Positions 41,543 through 51,861 of a DNA stretch of 64,000 nucleotides are shown here, piece after piece (positions within the stretch are counted from its first letter, which is position 1; each line of letters opens with the position of its first letter). The DNA is from Paragorgia papillata (lineage: Eukaryota > Cnidaria > Anthozoa > Scleralcyonacea > Coralliidae). Below the pieces are notes generated by a model that made no database searches, was not told the origin of the DNA, and saw nothing but the letters and a program-made list of their open reading frames with translations. The translations under genes were made by a program, and so were the position numbers. The stretch lies in contig JAWNZC010000111.1 of NCBI GenBank assembly GCA_035771165.1, positions 806,001 through 870,000 on the forward strand, written 5' to 3'.

Positions 41543-42916
41543 TTATTCCAAAAGCAAAGGAGGACTGTCTTCATCGGAAGAGTCAAATATTTTAATTCGT
41601 TTGAAATTGTGTTGCTTCGTTGTCGATATTGCTGTACGAGACTTGTTAACCGTATTTATATTAATATTAAAGTGCCCTCCGTGAAATACTGCTCCAGCGA
41701 AGAGGCCTCCAGCTGTGGACATTAGGTCACTACTTGTTGACTTTGTGTGAGAACTGCTGCAGGACATAGCTTCACTTTCAGCTGTCAACACGCGTTGGTC
41801 GTTTTGGCCCACAGCCAGAGGTTTTGTCAAAGCTGAGGTTGAGCTCAGGCTTCTGAACATAGTTTTCTGCTGTTGTTGAGAAACGTGGCTGTAATTGTTA
41901 ATACTCTGAATGTTTTTGTGGCCCGATATCTGCATGATGTGAGTAGGAGGAATGTCGTTGTCGTTTAATTTTTGGATCATCCTTTTGTGAGCACTGTGAT
42001 TTGCAAGTCGCTGGCTGTCGAGACCTGCTTTCGTTGCCATACTTTTCATCAAACTGTTTAGTTTGTCGACTCCCATAGCATTTGTTTTGTACCAACTTTT
42101 ACCAGATGAAGGGTTTTTGGTGTGGTTTATTCCAAGGTAGAATGGTGCTTCGGGTTTATTCATTGCGTGTGGTCTCTTCTCGGAGTAAGTTTTATAAACT
42201 ACGACTGGATCTCTGTCGCGTGGGCCGTTCGGGACAGCGAATACTTTAGGTTTAACAGGTCTGATATTACGAGGTTCGGCTCCTGTTCTCGTTTTTGTCT
42301 GATGCTCCGAATATTCCAAATACTCGGTTCCATCTGCTGCTGTCATAAGCTCAATGTCTCCCCAAGACATTTGTCGGTGTTCGTCACAACCTCGTAGACC
42401 AAAATGCACTGCGTTGAACAGCCAAAGCGTATTCAGAAGTGCCTCACCATTGGAAAGTCCAAGGATATTTTTTTCATACAGAATGTCTATCTCCTCATCA
42501 GTCAAGGCATGAGCTGCGAAAGGCTTGTTTCCTTTACCTTCTTTCTTGAGTTGTTTGCTTCTCGCTTCAAGGCATTTCCGTGTCCTTTCAAACGCAATGT
42601 CTTCGATAATGCTGACAGAATATTTACGCTCTTTCAAATGCCTGTGGAAACTCGAAATAAAACCTCGAAGACTCGAAGGTTCGTATTCTTGACCATCTTT
42701 TCTTTTGACACTCAAAATAAATTCACAGAGATAACCATTTAGTTCTTTGGGGCAGAGTTCTTCAGGATTTCGTGGCTCATCTTTCTGTCTCAAGAACTGA
42801 ATAAGTAACTTTACGTCTCTCTCAGTTTTAGCTCGAGTGTTTTTGTTTTCTTGGTCAAGTATATAGTCCTCAATTGGTTTCTCTAGAGTTGTAAATCTAT
42901 CGCCGACTGCAGACAT
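41543..42916 (-). CDS. Crypton-type tyrosine recombinase-like protein
   Basis: 457 codons in one exon. N-terminal SAM-like helical domain, then a tyrosine-recombinase catalytic domain (DUF3504-like, as in Cryptons and the ZMYM2/QRICH1/KCTD1 group). Arg175 in FGLRGCDEHRQM is the first catalytic Arg, Lys208 may be the hairpin Lys, HSAHK at 307-311 is the box II HxxR site with His where Arg is expected, His333 is in SGHKN, and Tyr342 in NNYSH is the candidate nucleophile. Ser/Thr-rich C-terminus. The stop TAA overlaps an AATAAA signal (GGAATAAAG). An intact long frame with a lost catalytic Arg suggests co-option as a DNA-binding host gene. Confidence 0.85.
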   Translation of the reverse strand: MSAVGDRFTTLEKPIEDYILDQENKNTRAKTERDVKLLIQFLRQKDEPRNPEELCPKELNGYLCEFILSVKRKDGQEYEPSSLRGFISSFHRHLKERKYSVSIIEDIAFERTRKCLEARSKQLKKEGKGNKPFAAHALTDEEIDILYEKNILGLSNGEALLNTLWLFNAVHFGLRGCDEHRQMSWGDIELMTAADGTEYLEYSEHQTKTRTGAEPRNIRPVKPKVFAVPNGPRDRDPVVVYKTYSEKRPHAMNKPEAPFYLGINHTKNPSSGKSWYKTNAMGVDKLNSLMKSMATKAGLDSQRLANHSAHKRMIQKLNDNDIPPTHIMQISGHKNIQSINNYSHVSQQQQKTMFRSLSSTSALTKPLAVGQNDQRVLTAESEAMSCSSSHTKSTSSDLMSTAGGLFAGAVFHGGHFNININTVNKSRTAISTTKQHNFKRIKIFDSSDEDSPPLLLE

Positions 42917-43149
42917 CGTTAAACTGGTTCGCTTCGAACTGAAATCAACAAACTCAAAACAGGAAATGCGGCAATTTAGCCGTGAACGAATTGACGTTTA
43001 CGACATCACATCTTCAATCTGATTGGGCGAAACGTTTTTCGCACGTGTGAGATCATCGTTTCGCGTTCCTGATTGGCTGTCATCACCTTTGAAAAACATT
43101 GAAATGGGTTTTTACATGAATAAAACCATGCGTAAATATCAGTATCTAT

Positions 43150-43371
43150 ATAATAAATATATATATATATATATATACAAAGTATAAAGTATAGTTTTAC
43201 CTTAAAGTCTTCGCTACCAGAGGTTTCACCCTAAACGGGATCATATATATATATATACACATACACTGTATATATATATTTTTAGAGTGTTTGTAGGGTT
43301 TTCCAAAAGTGCTCAATACTTACACGTAGAGTATATATATAGTTCAATCTACAGACACGGTGTTTCGTTGT
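43150..43371. repeat. TA microsatellites with hammerhead-type remnants
   Basis: TA runs at 43,153-43,178, 43,244-43,258, 43,271-43,281 and 43,331-43,340. On the minus strand about 43,205-43,248 reads ATGATCCCGTTTAGGGTG then AAACCTCTGGTAGCG: a hammerhead stem II, GAAA core and stem III whose CTGATGA box has been eroded by the TA repeat. The right end (43,341-43,371) is half of another ribozyme (see below). Confidence 0.55.
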
Positions 43372-43378
43372 ACTACAT

Positions 43379-43750
43379 GTTGGAACCAATGATCTGGCAC
43401 GCGAAGAACCCACCAAAGTCGCTGATAATATGGAAACACTGATCGAAAAAGTCAAAGTCCATGCCCAAGAAGTTGCAGTTTCTAGTGTCATTAGAAGGTA
43501 TGATAATAAAGTTAGAGCCAGTAATATTACTTATTACAATAATTTATTACACAAATTATGTGTCAAGCACAAGATTACGTATATTAATAATGATTGTATT
43601 GATAAAGTAATGTTAAATCAATCGAACCTTCATTTGAATCGAAATGGAGACAGGGCTTTGGGAAGTGCATTCTGTGCATATTTAAATAAAAAAAAACCTC
43701 CTATAACGTCTAAAAACAATGAAGATTTTTTTCGTCCAGCTCATATGTGA
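43379..43750 (+). pseudogene. LINE ORF1 end, SGNH esterase-like
   Basis: Begins at the truncation with VGTNDLAR (GxND block of SGNH/GDSL esterases) and ends with NLHLNRNGDRALG (DxxH-type block). Esterase domains are typical of ORF1 in L2/CR1-group LINEs. The 5' coiled coil or zinc region is missing. Overlaps the ORF2 start by 32 bp. Confidence 0.75.
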
Positions 43751-46682
43751 GCCAAGTATTAAAGTAGTAGCTTGTAATAATTCGACAAACAAAAATGTGA
43801 GTAGCGACTTTTCAACAACTTTTAACTCTATTCCTAATGAAAGAGGTTTTAAAATGGCCCTTTTGAATATTGTTAGTCTACCTAAAAAAATAGATGGAAT
43901 TCGTCATTCAATGTCCAACAAATGCATTGATCTAATTACATTTAATGAAACACGACTTGATTCGAGTATTACTGATAACTTAATTCACATAGAAGGTTAT
44001 GATATTATTAGAAAAGATAGGTCACGAAATGGAGGTGGAGTTTGTATATATTTGCGTAGCTCCATCAATTACAATGTAAGATTTGATCTAATTCCATCTG
44101 AACTAGAGGCTGTTTGTATACAAATTACTAAGCCACACAGTCGACCCTTTATTGTTACAACTGTTTACAGACCACCTAATGCATCATCGGAATTCTTTGA
44201 CCATTTGGAAAAGTTAATCAAACAAATCGATGATGAAAACAAAGAAATGTATATATTAGGTGATCTAAATTGTGACATGTTAAAAGAAAAGAAACTTTTT
44301 TATTTGCCAACTAAGAAACTAAATACATTATATGAATTGTACCAGTTGTCTCAATTGATTGATGAACCTACACGAATAACAATGACAACCTCCAGCCTCA
44401 TTGACCATATTGTTACAAATACACCTGAGAAAATTTCTGATTCTGGTGTTATCCACACTGGAATCAGTGACCACAGTTTGGTATTTGCAATCAGAAAAAT
44501 TGGAGTTTTTCAAAAGGAAGAAAATGTTACTGAAATAAGGAACATGAAAAATTTTAATGAGAACAATTTTGTAGATGAACTTCTAAATCTACATTGGGAA
44601 TATGTTTACTTTTTTGGTCATGATCCAAATACTATGTGGGAAATTTGGAAAAAAATTTTCCTAGAAGTGCTAAATAAACATGCACCACTACAAAAAAAGA
44701 AACATAGGTCCAAGAAAGTTCCTTGGATTACGAGCAAAATCAAAAACCTCATAAATACAAGAGACAAACTAAAAAGAAAAGCCATTATTAGCAAATTAGA
44801 AATTGATTGGTTAAATTACAAAAAGACTAGAAATCAGGTAAATATTGAATTAAGAAATGCTAAAAAAAAATTCTATTCCACGAGGATTGCTGGTCAAAAA
44901 TGTGATCCAAAAAATGCTTGGAAATCAATAAACAATTTGCTGGGCAAACAAAACAAACAACCAGTAGTGAATGAACTCAATTTGGGTGAAAATATTTTAA
45001 ACAATCCAAAAGATATTGCGGAGGGCTTCAATGAATACTTTTCAAATATTGGTCCTGATTTAGCAAGCAAAATCAACATGTCCAATTACAATTTTGAGAC
45101 ATATGTCGAAAAAGCTAAATCGGAATTTTCTGCATTCCAACTTTTTGGCGTAAATGACGTTTACCACCTCTTGCATGGACTATCTAGCAATAAAGCCACT
45201 GGCATTGATAAGATTTCATGTAAAATTGTTAAGATAGCTGCACCCGCCATTGCAGATTCACTAACATATATTTTTAATCAGGCTGTTACTCTATCCTCTT
45301 TCCCTAATGAATGGAAAATGGCTAGAGTAACACCTCTCTATAAAAATGGCCATCGAAATTTGCCAGGAAACTACCGGCCAATTTCAATTTTGCCTGCCAT
45401 AAGCAAGATCATGGAACGAATTCTGTATGATCAACTGTACAATTATATAACTCAATTTGGACTGCTAAGTAATTCCCAATTTGGTTTTCGGAAATCTCAC
45501 TCTACAGCTACAGCATTACTGGACTGGACTAATGACTGGTATGTGAATTTAGACAGAAAAATGTTTAACCTAGTAGTTTTCAATGACTTAAAAAAAGCTT
45601 TTGATACAGTTGATCATCAAATTCTATTGAAAAAGTTGGAGCTCTATGGAATAAAAGGACAGGCTCTTTCCTTGCTAAAATCATATCTAACAAATCGAAG
45701 CCAGAAGTGCCAAATTAATGGATTTGTCTCATCAGAACGTTTGATTAGATGTGGTGTACCACAAGGTTCTATCTTAGCACCACTTTTATTTTTATTATAT
45801 ATCAATGACCTACCTCAGTGTCTTAATAATACAAAACCTAGGCTATTTGCTGATGACACAAATCTCACAGCTTCTGGAGACTCGATAACTGATATTGAAA
45901 TTGCAGTAAATTCTGATTTAGAAAAACTTAGGAAATGGTTGATGGCCAATAAACTTAGCTTAAATGTAGCTAAAACTGAATTTATCTTGATTGTCTCAAA
46001 ACCAAAGATAAAATGTACTTTAAATGCTCCCCCAAATATTGTCATTGAAAATAAACCAATTAAACAAGTTTATGAATGCAAAACGCTTGGAATAACAATT
46101 GACCAGCATTTATCTTGGAAGAGTAATACTGAAAATATTTGCAAAAAAATAACAGCAGGAATCTCTGCTCTCCGTCGTGTCAAACCTTTTGTTGATAAAG
46201 ATACACTTATTTCCATATATAATGCTATTGTTCGCCCATACGTCGATTATTGTTGCGAAGTGTGGGATGTATTTGGCGAAACACAATCTAAACGACTCCA
46301 AAAACTACAAAATAGAGCTGCTCGAATTATCACGAACATGAGCAACGATATAGATCATTCTATTGCTTTACATGCCTTGGGCTGGGAGCCACTAAAGATG
46401 ATGAGAAAAAAGGCAAAAGCAAAAATGATGTTTAAAATTTTAAATAGAATGGGTCCTGAGTCACTCACTGACCTTTTTACTTATAAAAGCGAGATGACAA
46501 ACTATAAACTTCGGGACATTTCAAGTAGTCTTTGTTTACCACAATCACGTACTAATAATATGAAAAATAGTTTCATGTATGACGGTGCTCATCTATGGAA
46601 CTCTATTCCAAACGAGCTTAGGGAGAGCAAATCCCTTTCAAGTTTTCAAAAGAAAATTGCTACTCACATTTTTAAATCGTGA
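43719..46682 (+). CDS. LINE ORF2: AP endonuclease and reverse transcriptase
   Basis: 987 codons without a break. Endonuclease domain from ~residue 50 (FNETRLDSS, YRPPNASS, LGDLNCDM, ISDHSLVF). RT domain from ~550: YRPISILPAISKIMERI, FNDLKKAFDTVDH (first catalytic Asp), GVPQGSILAPLLFLLYINDL and LFADDTNLTA (FADD box). C-terminal region with WNSIPNEL typical of the group. The intact frame suggests a fairly recent insertion, although truncation of ORF1 makes this copy unlikely to move alone. Confidence 0.95.
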   Translation: MKIFFVQLICEPSIKVVACNNSTNKNVSSDFSTTFNSIPNERGFKMALLNIVSLPKKIDGIRHSMSNKCIDLITFNETRLDSSITDNLIHIEGYDIIRKDRSRNGGGVCIYLRSSINYNVRFDLIPSELEAVCIQITKPHSRPFIVTTVYRPPNASSEFFDHLEKLIKQIDDENKEMYILGDLNCDMLKEKKLFYLPTKKLNTLYELYQLSQLIDEPTRITMTTSSLIDHIVTNTPEKISDSGVIHTGISDHSLVFAIRKIGVFQKEENVTEIRNMKNFNENNFVDELLNLHWEYVYFFGHDPNTMWEIWKKIFLEVLNKHAPLQKKKHRSKKVPWITSKIKNLINTRDKLKRKAIISKLEIDWLNYKKTRNQVNIELRNAKKKFYSTRIAGQKCDPKNAWKSINNLLGKQNKQPVVNELNLGENILNNPKDIAEGFNEYFSNIGPDLASKINMSNYNFETYVEKAKSEFSAFQLFGVNDVYHLLHGLSSNKATGIDKISCKIVKIAAPAIADSLTYIFNQAVTLSSFPNEWKMARVTPLYKNGHRNLPGNYRPISILPAISKIMERILYDQLYNYITQFGLLSNSQFGFRKSHSTATALLDWTNDWYVNLDRKMFNLVVFNDLKKAFDTVDHQILLKKLELYGIKGQALSLLKSYLTNRSQKCQINGFVSSERLIRCGVPQGSILAPLLFLLYINDLPQCLNNTKPRLFADDTNLTASGDSITDIEIAVNSDLEKLRKWLMANKLSLNVAKTEFILIVSKPKIKCTLNAPPNIVIENKPIKQVYECKTLGITIDQHLSWKSNTENICKKITAGISALRRVKPFVDKDTLISIYNAIVRPYVDYCCEVWDVFGETQSKRLQKLQNRAARIITNMSNDIDHSIALHALGWEPLKMMRKKAKAKMMFKILNRMGPESLTDLFTYKSEMTNYKLRDISSSLCLPQSRTNNMKNSFMYDGAHLWNSIPNELRESKSLSSFQKKIATHIFKS

Positions 46683-46913
46683 AAATATTAACCTTGTAAA
46701 TAGATTACTCATTAATTATATATTTCCTATTTTGACACTATACCTCATATTTTGTAGATAACTTTAAAGATTGTACTATTTTGACACTATACTTCATATT
46801 TTGTAAATAACTTTAAATTTTATACTTATGTAATTTCTTTTTACACGCCCCCTGTGGAAATCAGCTTCGGTTGACGGGGTTAGCGTAGTTAAATAAAGTT
46901 CTTCATCACTACA

Positions 46914-46984
46914 GCTCATCAGTGTAGCTTGGAACAATCTGAATGAATTTCATCAATTACTTATACACATGCGATCGTCGGTGA
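46914..46984. repeat. Right half of hammerhead-bearing repeat
   Basis: GCTCATCAGTGTAGCTTGG to GCGATCGTCGGTGAC, almost identical to 55,281-55,352. It is the part of the repeat beyond the LINE insertion point. Confidence 0.9.
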
Positions 46985-47397
46985 CCCACTTTGGAATCTA
47001 GATTTTCTGTGCGCCGGACAGCGGTGTTGGGTTTTGCCGTGTGCGCCAAGCTACCGAAAAGGCGAAAATTAAAAAAAGAATGTACTGTTGCCATGGCGAT
47101 GCCGGAAGTAAAATTTGGTCTTCCAAAAAAATATTAGCAAATTGGGGACACTGTTGTTGCTTCTTTATAATATATTGTAAAAATAATTTACTTTGTAAAT
47201 ATTCATATATGGATACATAAGGCTGTCCAATCAGGAAGTATGAAGTATCAAGTCTGACTGGATTTTTACACTTTTGCAACAAAAACTCAGTTATACTCAA
47301 AACTGTCTTTCGTATATATATAATGTTATCTAAGGTATTTCAGTTTAACTACATTTGTAAACTTTAATCAACAATAACAAAATGCACGATCTAGTAT
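46985..47397. other. No gene seen
   Basis: AT-rich flank between the LINE-split repeat and the BEL element. I see no frame with recognisable content on either strand. Confidence 0.5.
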
Positions 47398-47402
47398 ATA
47401 AT

Positions 47403-47568
47403 TGTCATATATAATCCATAATTGATTGATTGATGACGTTGAATCATGTGATTCAACTGTATGAAACGTATGGAATGTATATAGTTAGTGTACTTGTGGT
47501 CTTTACCAAGTAATGGTAAAGACGGTTAAAGACGAGAAATTAGTCAAGTTATTATTCGAATCATTATA
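47403..47568 (+). repeat. 5' LTR of BEL element
   Basis: 166 bp, begins TGTCATATATAATCC and ends TTCGAATCATTATA. About 95 percent identical to the 3' LTR. Contains TGATTGATTGATGACG and a paired TCATGTGATTCA word. Confidence 0.95.
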
Positions 47569-47586
47569 TGGCGCCCAACGTGGGGC
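47569..47586 (+). other. Primer-binding site
   Basis: TGGCGCCCAACGTGGGGC directly after the 5' LTR; begins TGG as required to pair with the CCA end of a tRNA primer. The tRNA is not identified. Confidence 0.85.
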
Positions 47587-47600
47587 AGTGAAGTATCAAC

Positions 47601-47858
47601 ATGAGCGACAACGTAGCGCGGGCACGCGCGATCCGTGGTGGAAATCGTGGAGTAATGACCAAGTTGAGCAAGGAGGCTGAAGAGTTACTTGCCACTGATC
47701 AAACCCAAAACGGTCAAAAGCGGTTGAGGGTCATAGCCGAATTGTTGGGAGAGAAACTAACATCAGTTAAGTCTCTGGATGACGAAATTAAAACGAAATG
47801 TGAAGTCGCCGACATAGAGAACGAAATCGAAGAATCCGATGTAATCAATTCACGAGTT
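47601..47858 (+). pseudogene. gag: BEL gag, N-terminal piece
   Basis: 86 codons from ATG 47,601 to the GTT of the LINE target duplication. The N-terminus is basic, with a helical KRLRVIAELLGEKL region. The frame joins exactly to ATG 50,437 beyond the LINE, so 50,437 is an internal Met, not the true start. The frame running past 47,858 ends in LINE tail sequence. Confidence 0.85.
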
Positions 47859-47935
47859 TTTATTTAAACATATTATAATTAATTAATTACAATTAATTGC
47901 ATTTGCCCCAAGAGCGAAACGCTCATCGAAGGGGC

Positions 47936-49387
47936 TCACGCCAAAGAAACATTGATCGGCATATTATTATAGAAGAGCTGTGGATGTTGGCATTTATAGC
48001 GTTTGGAAGAAATAGTCATACATTTTGTTTTTTTCGGATTTATTGTCACCAACCATCGTTTGGCCCAATCGCCAATCAAGTCCAAGTCATTATTAAGTTT
48101 GTCTCCCGATAGCTGTGAGTCATCAACTATATCAAAAAGTGATGTATCATCAGCATACAGTAGACTGTTTGAACTAAGGTTATCTGTGATATCATTAATA
48201 AATACCAAAAAGAGCAAGGGACCGAGAACTGAACCTTGGGGCACACCTGCTTTTATTTCAAGCCAATCAGATGATTGACCATCGATAACAACTCTTTGTT
48301 TCCTATCGGTCAGATAACTTTTTATCCAACTAAGTAGTGGGTCCCTAACACCTAAAGATTCTAACTTCCAAAGAAGACCCTTGTGCCAAACCCTATCGAA
48401 GGCCTTACTGATATCCAAGAAAACCATTCTAACTTCTTTCCTATTTTCTAAGGCTTCATATAACTTGTGAACAATGTACGTTAATTGATTGACGGTCGAA
48501 TCACCTGGTCTAAAACCTGATTGTAAAGGATTAAGAAAATTAATATTGATTAGAAAATTATAAAGCCTGATAAAAACTATCCTCTCAAGGATCTTTGAAA
48601 GAGATGCCAAAAGTGAAATAGGTCTACAGTTTATTTTACATTGCCTATCGTCAGTTTTAAATAATGGTATAACAGTAGCAAGTTTCCATTTTTGTGGAAA
48701 GACGCCACATGCTAACGACAGGTTAAGTATCCGCGTAAAAGAGCACGATGGTCCCTCCGCAGAAATTTTAATAATGCCATTTCGAATACCATCCTCTCCA
48801 CAAGCTTTTGAAACATCGGCACTTTTCATTTGTTCACACATTTCTCTTTCGGATGTTTGAACTTCAGACAGGAAAACATCGTTTTGGAAATATTCCATTT
48901 CAGGCAATATCGCGTACTTGTCATCAACTTTACACTGTTCACAGAAATATTCATTTAATAAATCTGCTTTATCCTTGGCATCAGAGATAAGAGTAACACC
49001 TTCCAATAAAGTAGGCACAGATATTTGTGTTTTTCTCCCATATAGGGACTTAATGACGCCCCACCATTTCTTTGAACTAATAGAATTGTTTCGTAATATA
49101 TTATTCAGTTTGTCGTTATATGTGGCTTTAGCCTTTCTAATAAGATCAGTTGTTAAATTCCTATGTCGTCTATATTTATTCCACAAACTTAACAGTTGAT
49201 GTTTTTGATAATTTCTTAAAAGTCTATTTCCTTTCTTAATGGCTCTTCTAACTTCGCTAGTCATCCATGGCTTGTCGCGGGGTCGTATTGTCACCGTTCT
49301 GTTAGGTATGGAACGTTCAATAATAGCTCGAAAACATTGGAGCCACTTTTCATAAATATTGTCAACATCATCATGTAGAAAAAACAT
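47936..49387 (-). pseudogene. LINE reverse transcriptase domain
   Basis: 483 codons. CRPISLLASLSKILERIV, FLDISKAFDRVWH, AGVPQGSVLGPLLFLVFIND and LLYADDTSLFD (YADD) are the RT blocks. It ends shortly after the thumb at TGA 47,936. A conserved GTSFDEPLRR-like remainder continues in another frame towards the tail. Confidence 0.92.
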
Positions 49388-50186
49388 TGTTTTCCCAGTC
49401 GAAACTTAAGAGATCTTGAGATATTCTATTGAAATTGGCTTCGTCAAAATTCCAAATATGTCGCGTATAACATTTAGGTTTAGAAAATGTAATATTCATT
49501 TTAGCATAAATTATTGAGTGGTCACAGTTAGCAGGAGGGCTCAAAGTTCCAGTACACACGAAATAACTTGGGCAATTTGTAATAATGAGATCCAACAGAG
49601 TCGCACCACTTTGTGTAATACGTGTTGGTTCATTTATTACTTGATACAGATTGTTGCATTCAAGCCAACTATATAATAGAATACCAAAATCGGTACTTTG
49701 TGCAGACATTTCGAAATCGTAATGCGCATTAAAATCACCCAAAATCATAATAGCAGATTTTGGTTCCACGTAAATTTTATCCAAACTTTGCAAATTTTCT
49801 ATAAACAGTAAATCAGATTCATGATCATTGCCAGGTGGGCGATAGCACACACCACATATAAATATAAATATAACTGAGTTGAGTTTAACTTCAACCCATA
49901 ATAACTCAAGGTTCTTACTTTCAAGATCAAATCTACGTTTTGCAGCAATGGATGATGAAATGTAAAGAGCAACGCCTCCGCCACGCCTACCGTCTTGTCT
50001 ATCCAATCTAAGCATTGGACAAAAGCCGGGAATATCTAAGGTCTCACTGAGAATTGAATTATCCAACCAAGTTTCAGATACTGCAAAAATATCAAATTGG
50101 CGATCTAGAACGATGGAAGATATCTCATCGAACTTGTCTTCCATATTTAAATCCAGAATTAAAATAGGAAAGAATTTCGTCTTCAC
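49371..50186 (-). pseudogene. LINE AP endonuclease domain
   Basis: VSETWLDNSI, RRGGGVALYIS, GVCYRPPG, LGDFNAHYD and CDHSIIY are the APE-type endonuclease blocks that nick target DNA. It ends at 49,371, overlapping the RT frame by 17 bp; normally one protein, so one frameshift near 49,380 is inferred. Confidence 0.9.
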
Positions 50187-50436
50187 CCTTATCTTTACGT
50201 AAGGCCGAACTTCGTGTGGTGGCCATCTTGTGTGTTAAACCAGTTTATAATCGAAAAAACCAAAGACAAAGTAAATTTTGTTTTTAAACAGCAAAGCAAC
50301 AGAACATTTATAGTTACTTATATTTCCCAAGAACTAGCCCCACTATACGAAGAAGTTACATTTGAACGGAGAGCTCACAAATCACAGCCATCTTAGGTAG
50401 ATCACCTCACCTTCTTGTAATATATTGTAACGAGTT

Positions 50437-51345
50437 ATGGAAGTGCAAAGAGCCATTTTGGAAGCGACCAGTCAACTGGTGTGCTCAAACAACAAGGAAA
50501 TTGTACCTAATAACGACAACGTGCCAGCTGTAGAAAACACTGGAAATACGAATAGAGACATGATAGAGGCTCCGAATAGCGATAATGAAAATTTGTCCGA
50601 CCCGATTATAGAAATTCAACCCGACGCATCTATTGATTCTGCATTACATCAACCCACAGGAATTCCAGGTATGTCAGCCACATCTTCATTGCACTTTAAT
50701 AATAATGCTAACCAGTACAATCCTTACCAAACACGATCAAGATTACCGAAGCTAGTTCTACGTAAATTTAGAGGGGAAGTTACACATTGGCAAGGCTTTT
50801 GGGACAGCTTTAACAGTTCTATCCATTCAAATTCCCATTTAAGTCCAATCGATAAGTTCACTCATCTCAATTCCCTGTTGGTAGGTCAAACACTACGCGC
50901 TATTCAAGGTTTAACACTTTCAGACGCGAACTATCAGGCTGCCATCGCTATTTTACATAAGCGTTTCGGCAAGACGCAACACATTATTTCCACGCATATG
51001 GATGTGCTTCTCAAAATACAACCTTGCAATAGCGAAAGAGCATCTCAACTTCGATCTGTTTACGATAAAATTAGCATAAACGTCCGAGGTTTACAGGCCC
51101 TCGGGGTTGACCCCAGTCAATACGGGAGTCTGCTAATACCCGTGATCATGTCCAAACTCCCGCCAGATGTTCGGCTTTTGGTCGCGCGAAGCGTCCCACT
51201 AGAGGTCTGGAAAATGTCAGAGCTATTAGATGTAATCTTAAAGGAAGTCGAGGCGCGTGAGATAAGTGATAATGTCAAGACACACGACGCAGATAAGGGC
51301 AATATTGCCGAGAAACCGGACGCCAACGTCAACAGCTTTAATTAG
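50437..51345 (+). pseudogene. gag: BEL gag, main capsid part (DUF1759-like)
   Basis: 302 codons. LPKLVLRKFRGEVTHWQGF, FDSFNSSIH-like and KFTHLNSLLVGQTLRAIQGL blocks, then ILHKRFGKTQHI, are the DUF1759 gag core of BEL/Pao. Near 51,300 the coding frame moves by one base: the zinc-knuckle region (IKCAYCSGMHYSASC) reads in the overlapping frame from 51,266 while this frame ends at 51,345. So a one-base indel precedes the nucleocapsid. Confidence 0.9.
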
Positions 51346-51458
51346 TAACGATGTACCACGCGTCAGAGGAAATCAGATTAAATGTGCGTATTGCTCTGGA
51401 ATGCATTATTCTGCTTCGTGCGAACGCGTGATAGAACGCTCGGCTCGCTTAGAATGTC
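51346..51458 (+). pseudogene. gag: BEL gag nucleocapsid, first knuckle
   Basis: CAYC...H...C zinc-knuckle-like site, then ERSARLEC, where the DNA transposon interrupts the codon run. The frame resumes at 58,603. Confidence 0.85.
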
Positions 51459-51590
51459 CACGGTTAATGGAAGGGAGACTGGTCATCACTTTTATTTTGT
51501 GTCACGTGACGAGGAGCGGGGATAGCTTCGGAAATCTTGTGTTGCGGCCTGTTTATAGAGTGTGTTTAGAAAATTGTATCGTTTGGAGTT

Positions 51591-51626
51591 GTTTTAAGGT
51601 GTTGTGGTGCGACAACACCTTAAAAC
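51591..51626. repeat. Perfect 15-bp hairpin
   Basis: GTTTTAAGGTGTTGT and its exact inverse around a 6-base loop, directly upstream of the THAP-like coding start. Could be a regulatory hairpin or a local inversion-duplication. Confidence 0.9.
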
Positions 51627-51861
51627 AAATTGTGCCTTCTATGGTTGTTCGAGCAGCAGAAAGTACGAACATTCGCTGCTTAAAATCCCGGTTGTTGGCG
51701 CGGCGGACGGTGAAGAAACCGCAGCGAAGAAGAGGAAAGCTCGCGAAGAATGGCTCCGATTTTGAAAACCAGGGAGATGACGCCAGAGTTGAAAAAACAG
51801 ATTGAGGCGAACAATGTTTTCCTTTGCGAGCTTCATTTCAAGCCAGAATGTATCTTGACTC
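51627..51861 (+). pseudogene. THAP-type zinc-finger exon
   Basis: CAFYGC starts the C2CH finger, REEWLRF holds the conserved Trp, and FLCELHFKPEC gives the final CxxH. One base is missing near 51,760 (WLRF then stop, with ILKTREMTPELKK in the next frame). It ends at a splice donor CTC|GTAAGT (51,861/51,862). THAP domains bind terminal repeats in P-type transposases. Confidence 0.75.

Larger units (their letters stand above)
43378..46907 (+). mobile_element. CR1/L2-like LINE, 5' truncated
   Basis: ACTACA occurs at 43,372-43,377 and 46,908-46,913, a 6-bp target duplication. Contains the end of ORF1, all of ORF2 and a 3' UTR with a 47-bp tandem pair (46,731-46,825). The 5' end falls inside ORF1. 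No poly-A tail, as usual for this LINE group. Confidence 0.9.
43345..46931 (-). ncRNA. Hammerhead ribozyme split by a LINE
   Basis: On the minus strand, 46,931-46,914 carries stem I and the CTGATGA box, and 43,371-43,350 carries the GAAAC core, stem III ACA-CCG-TGT and cleavage C. The LINE at 43,378-46,907 lies between them in the stem II loop, with ACTACA at both junctions. Flanking sequence matches the intact copy at 55,252-55,295. Confidence 0.7.
47859..50429 (-). mobile_element. Second LINE (Jockey/CR1-like) inserted in gag
   Basis: 2,571 bp, flanked by ACGAGTT at 47,852-47,858 and 50,430-50,436 (7-bp target duplication). AT-rich tail at its 3' end (47,859-47,900, AATTAATTAATT). 5' truncated or a short form lacking a complete ORF1. 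Confidence 0.92.

Noticed and set aside
47859..47900. Short AT-rich palindrome (AATTAATTAATT) as a regulatory site
   Set aside because: It is the tail of the minus-strand LINE.
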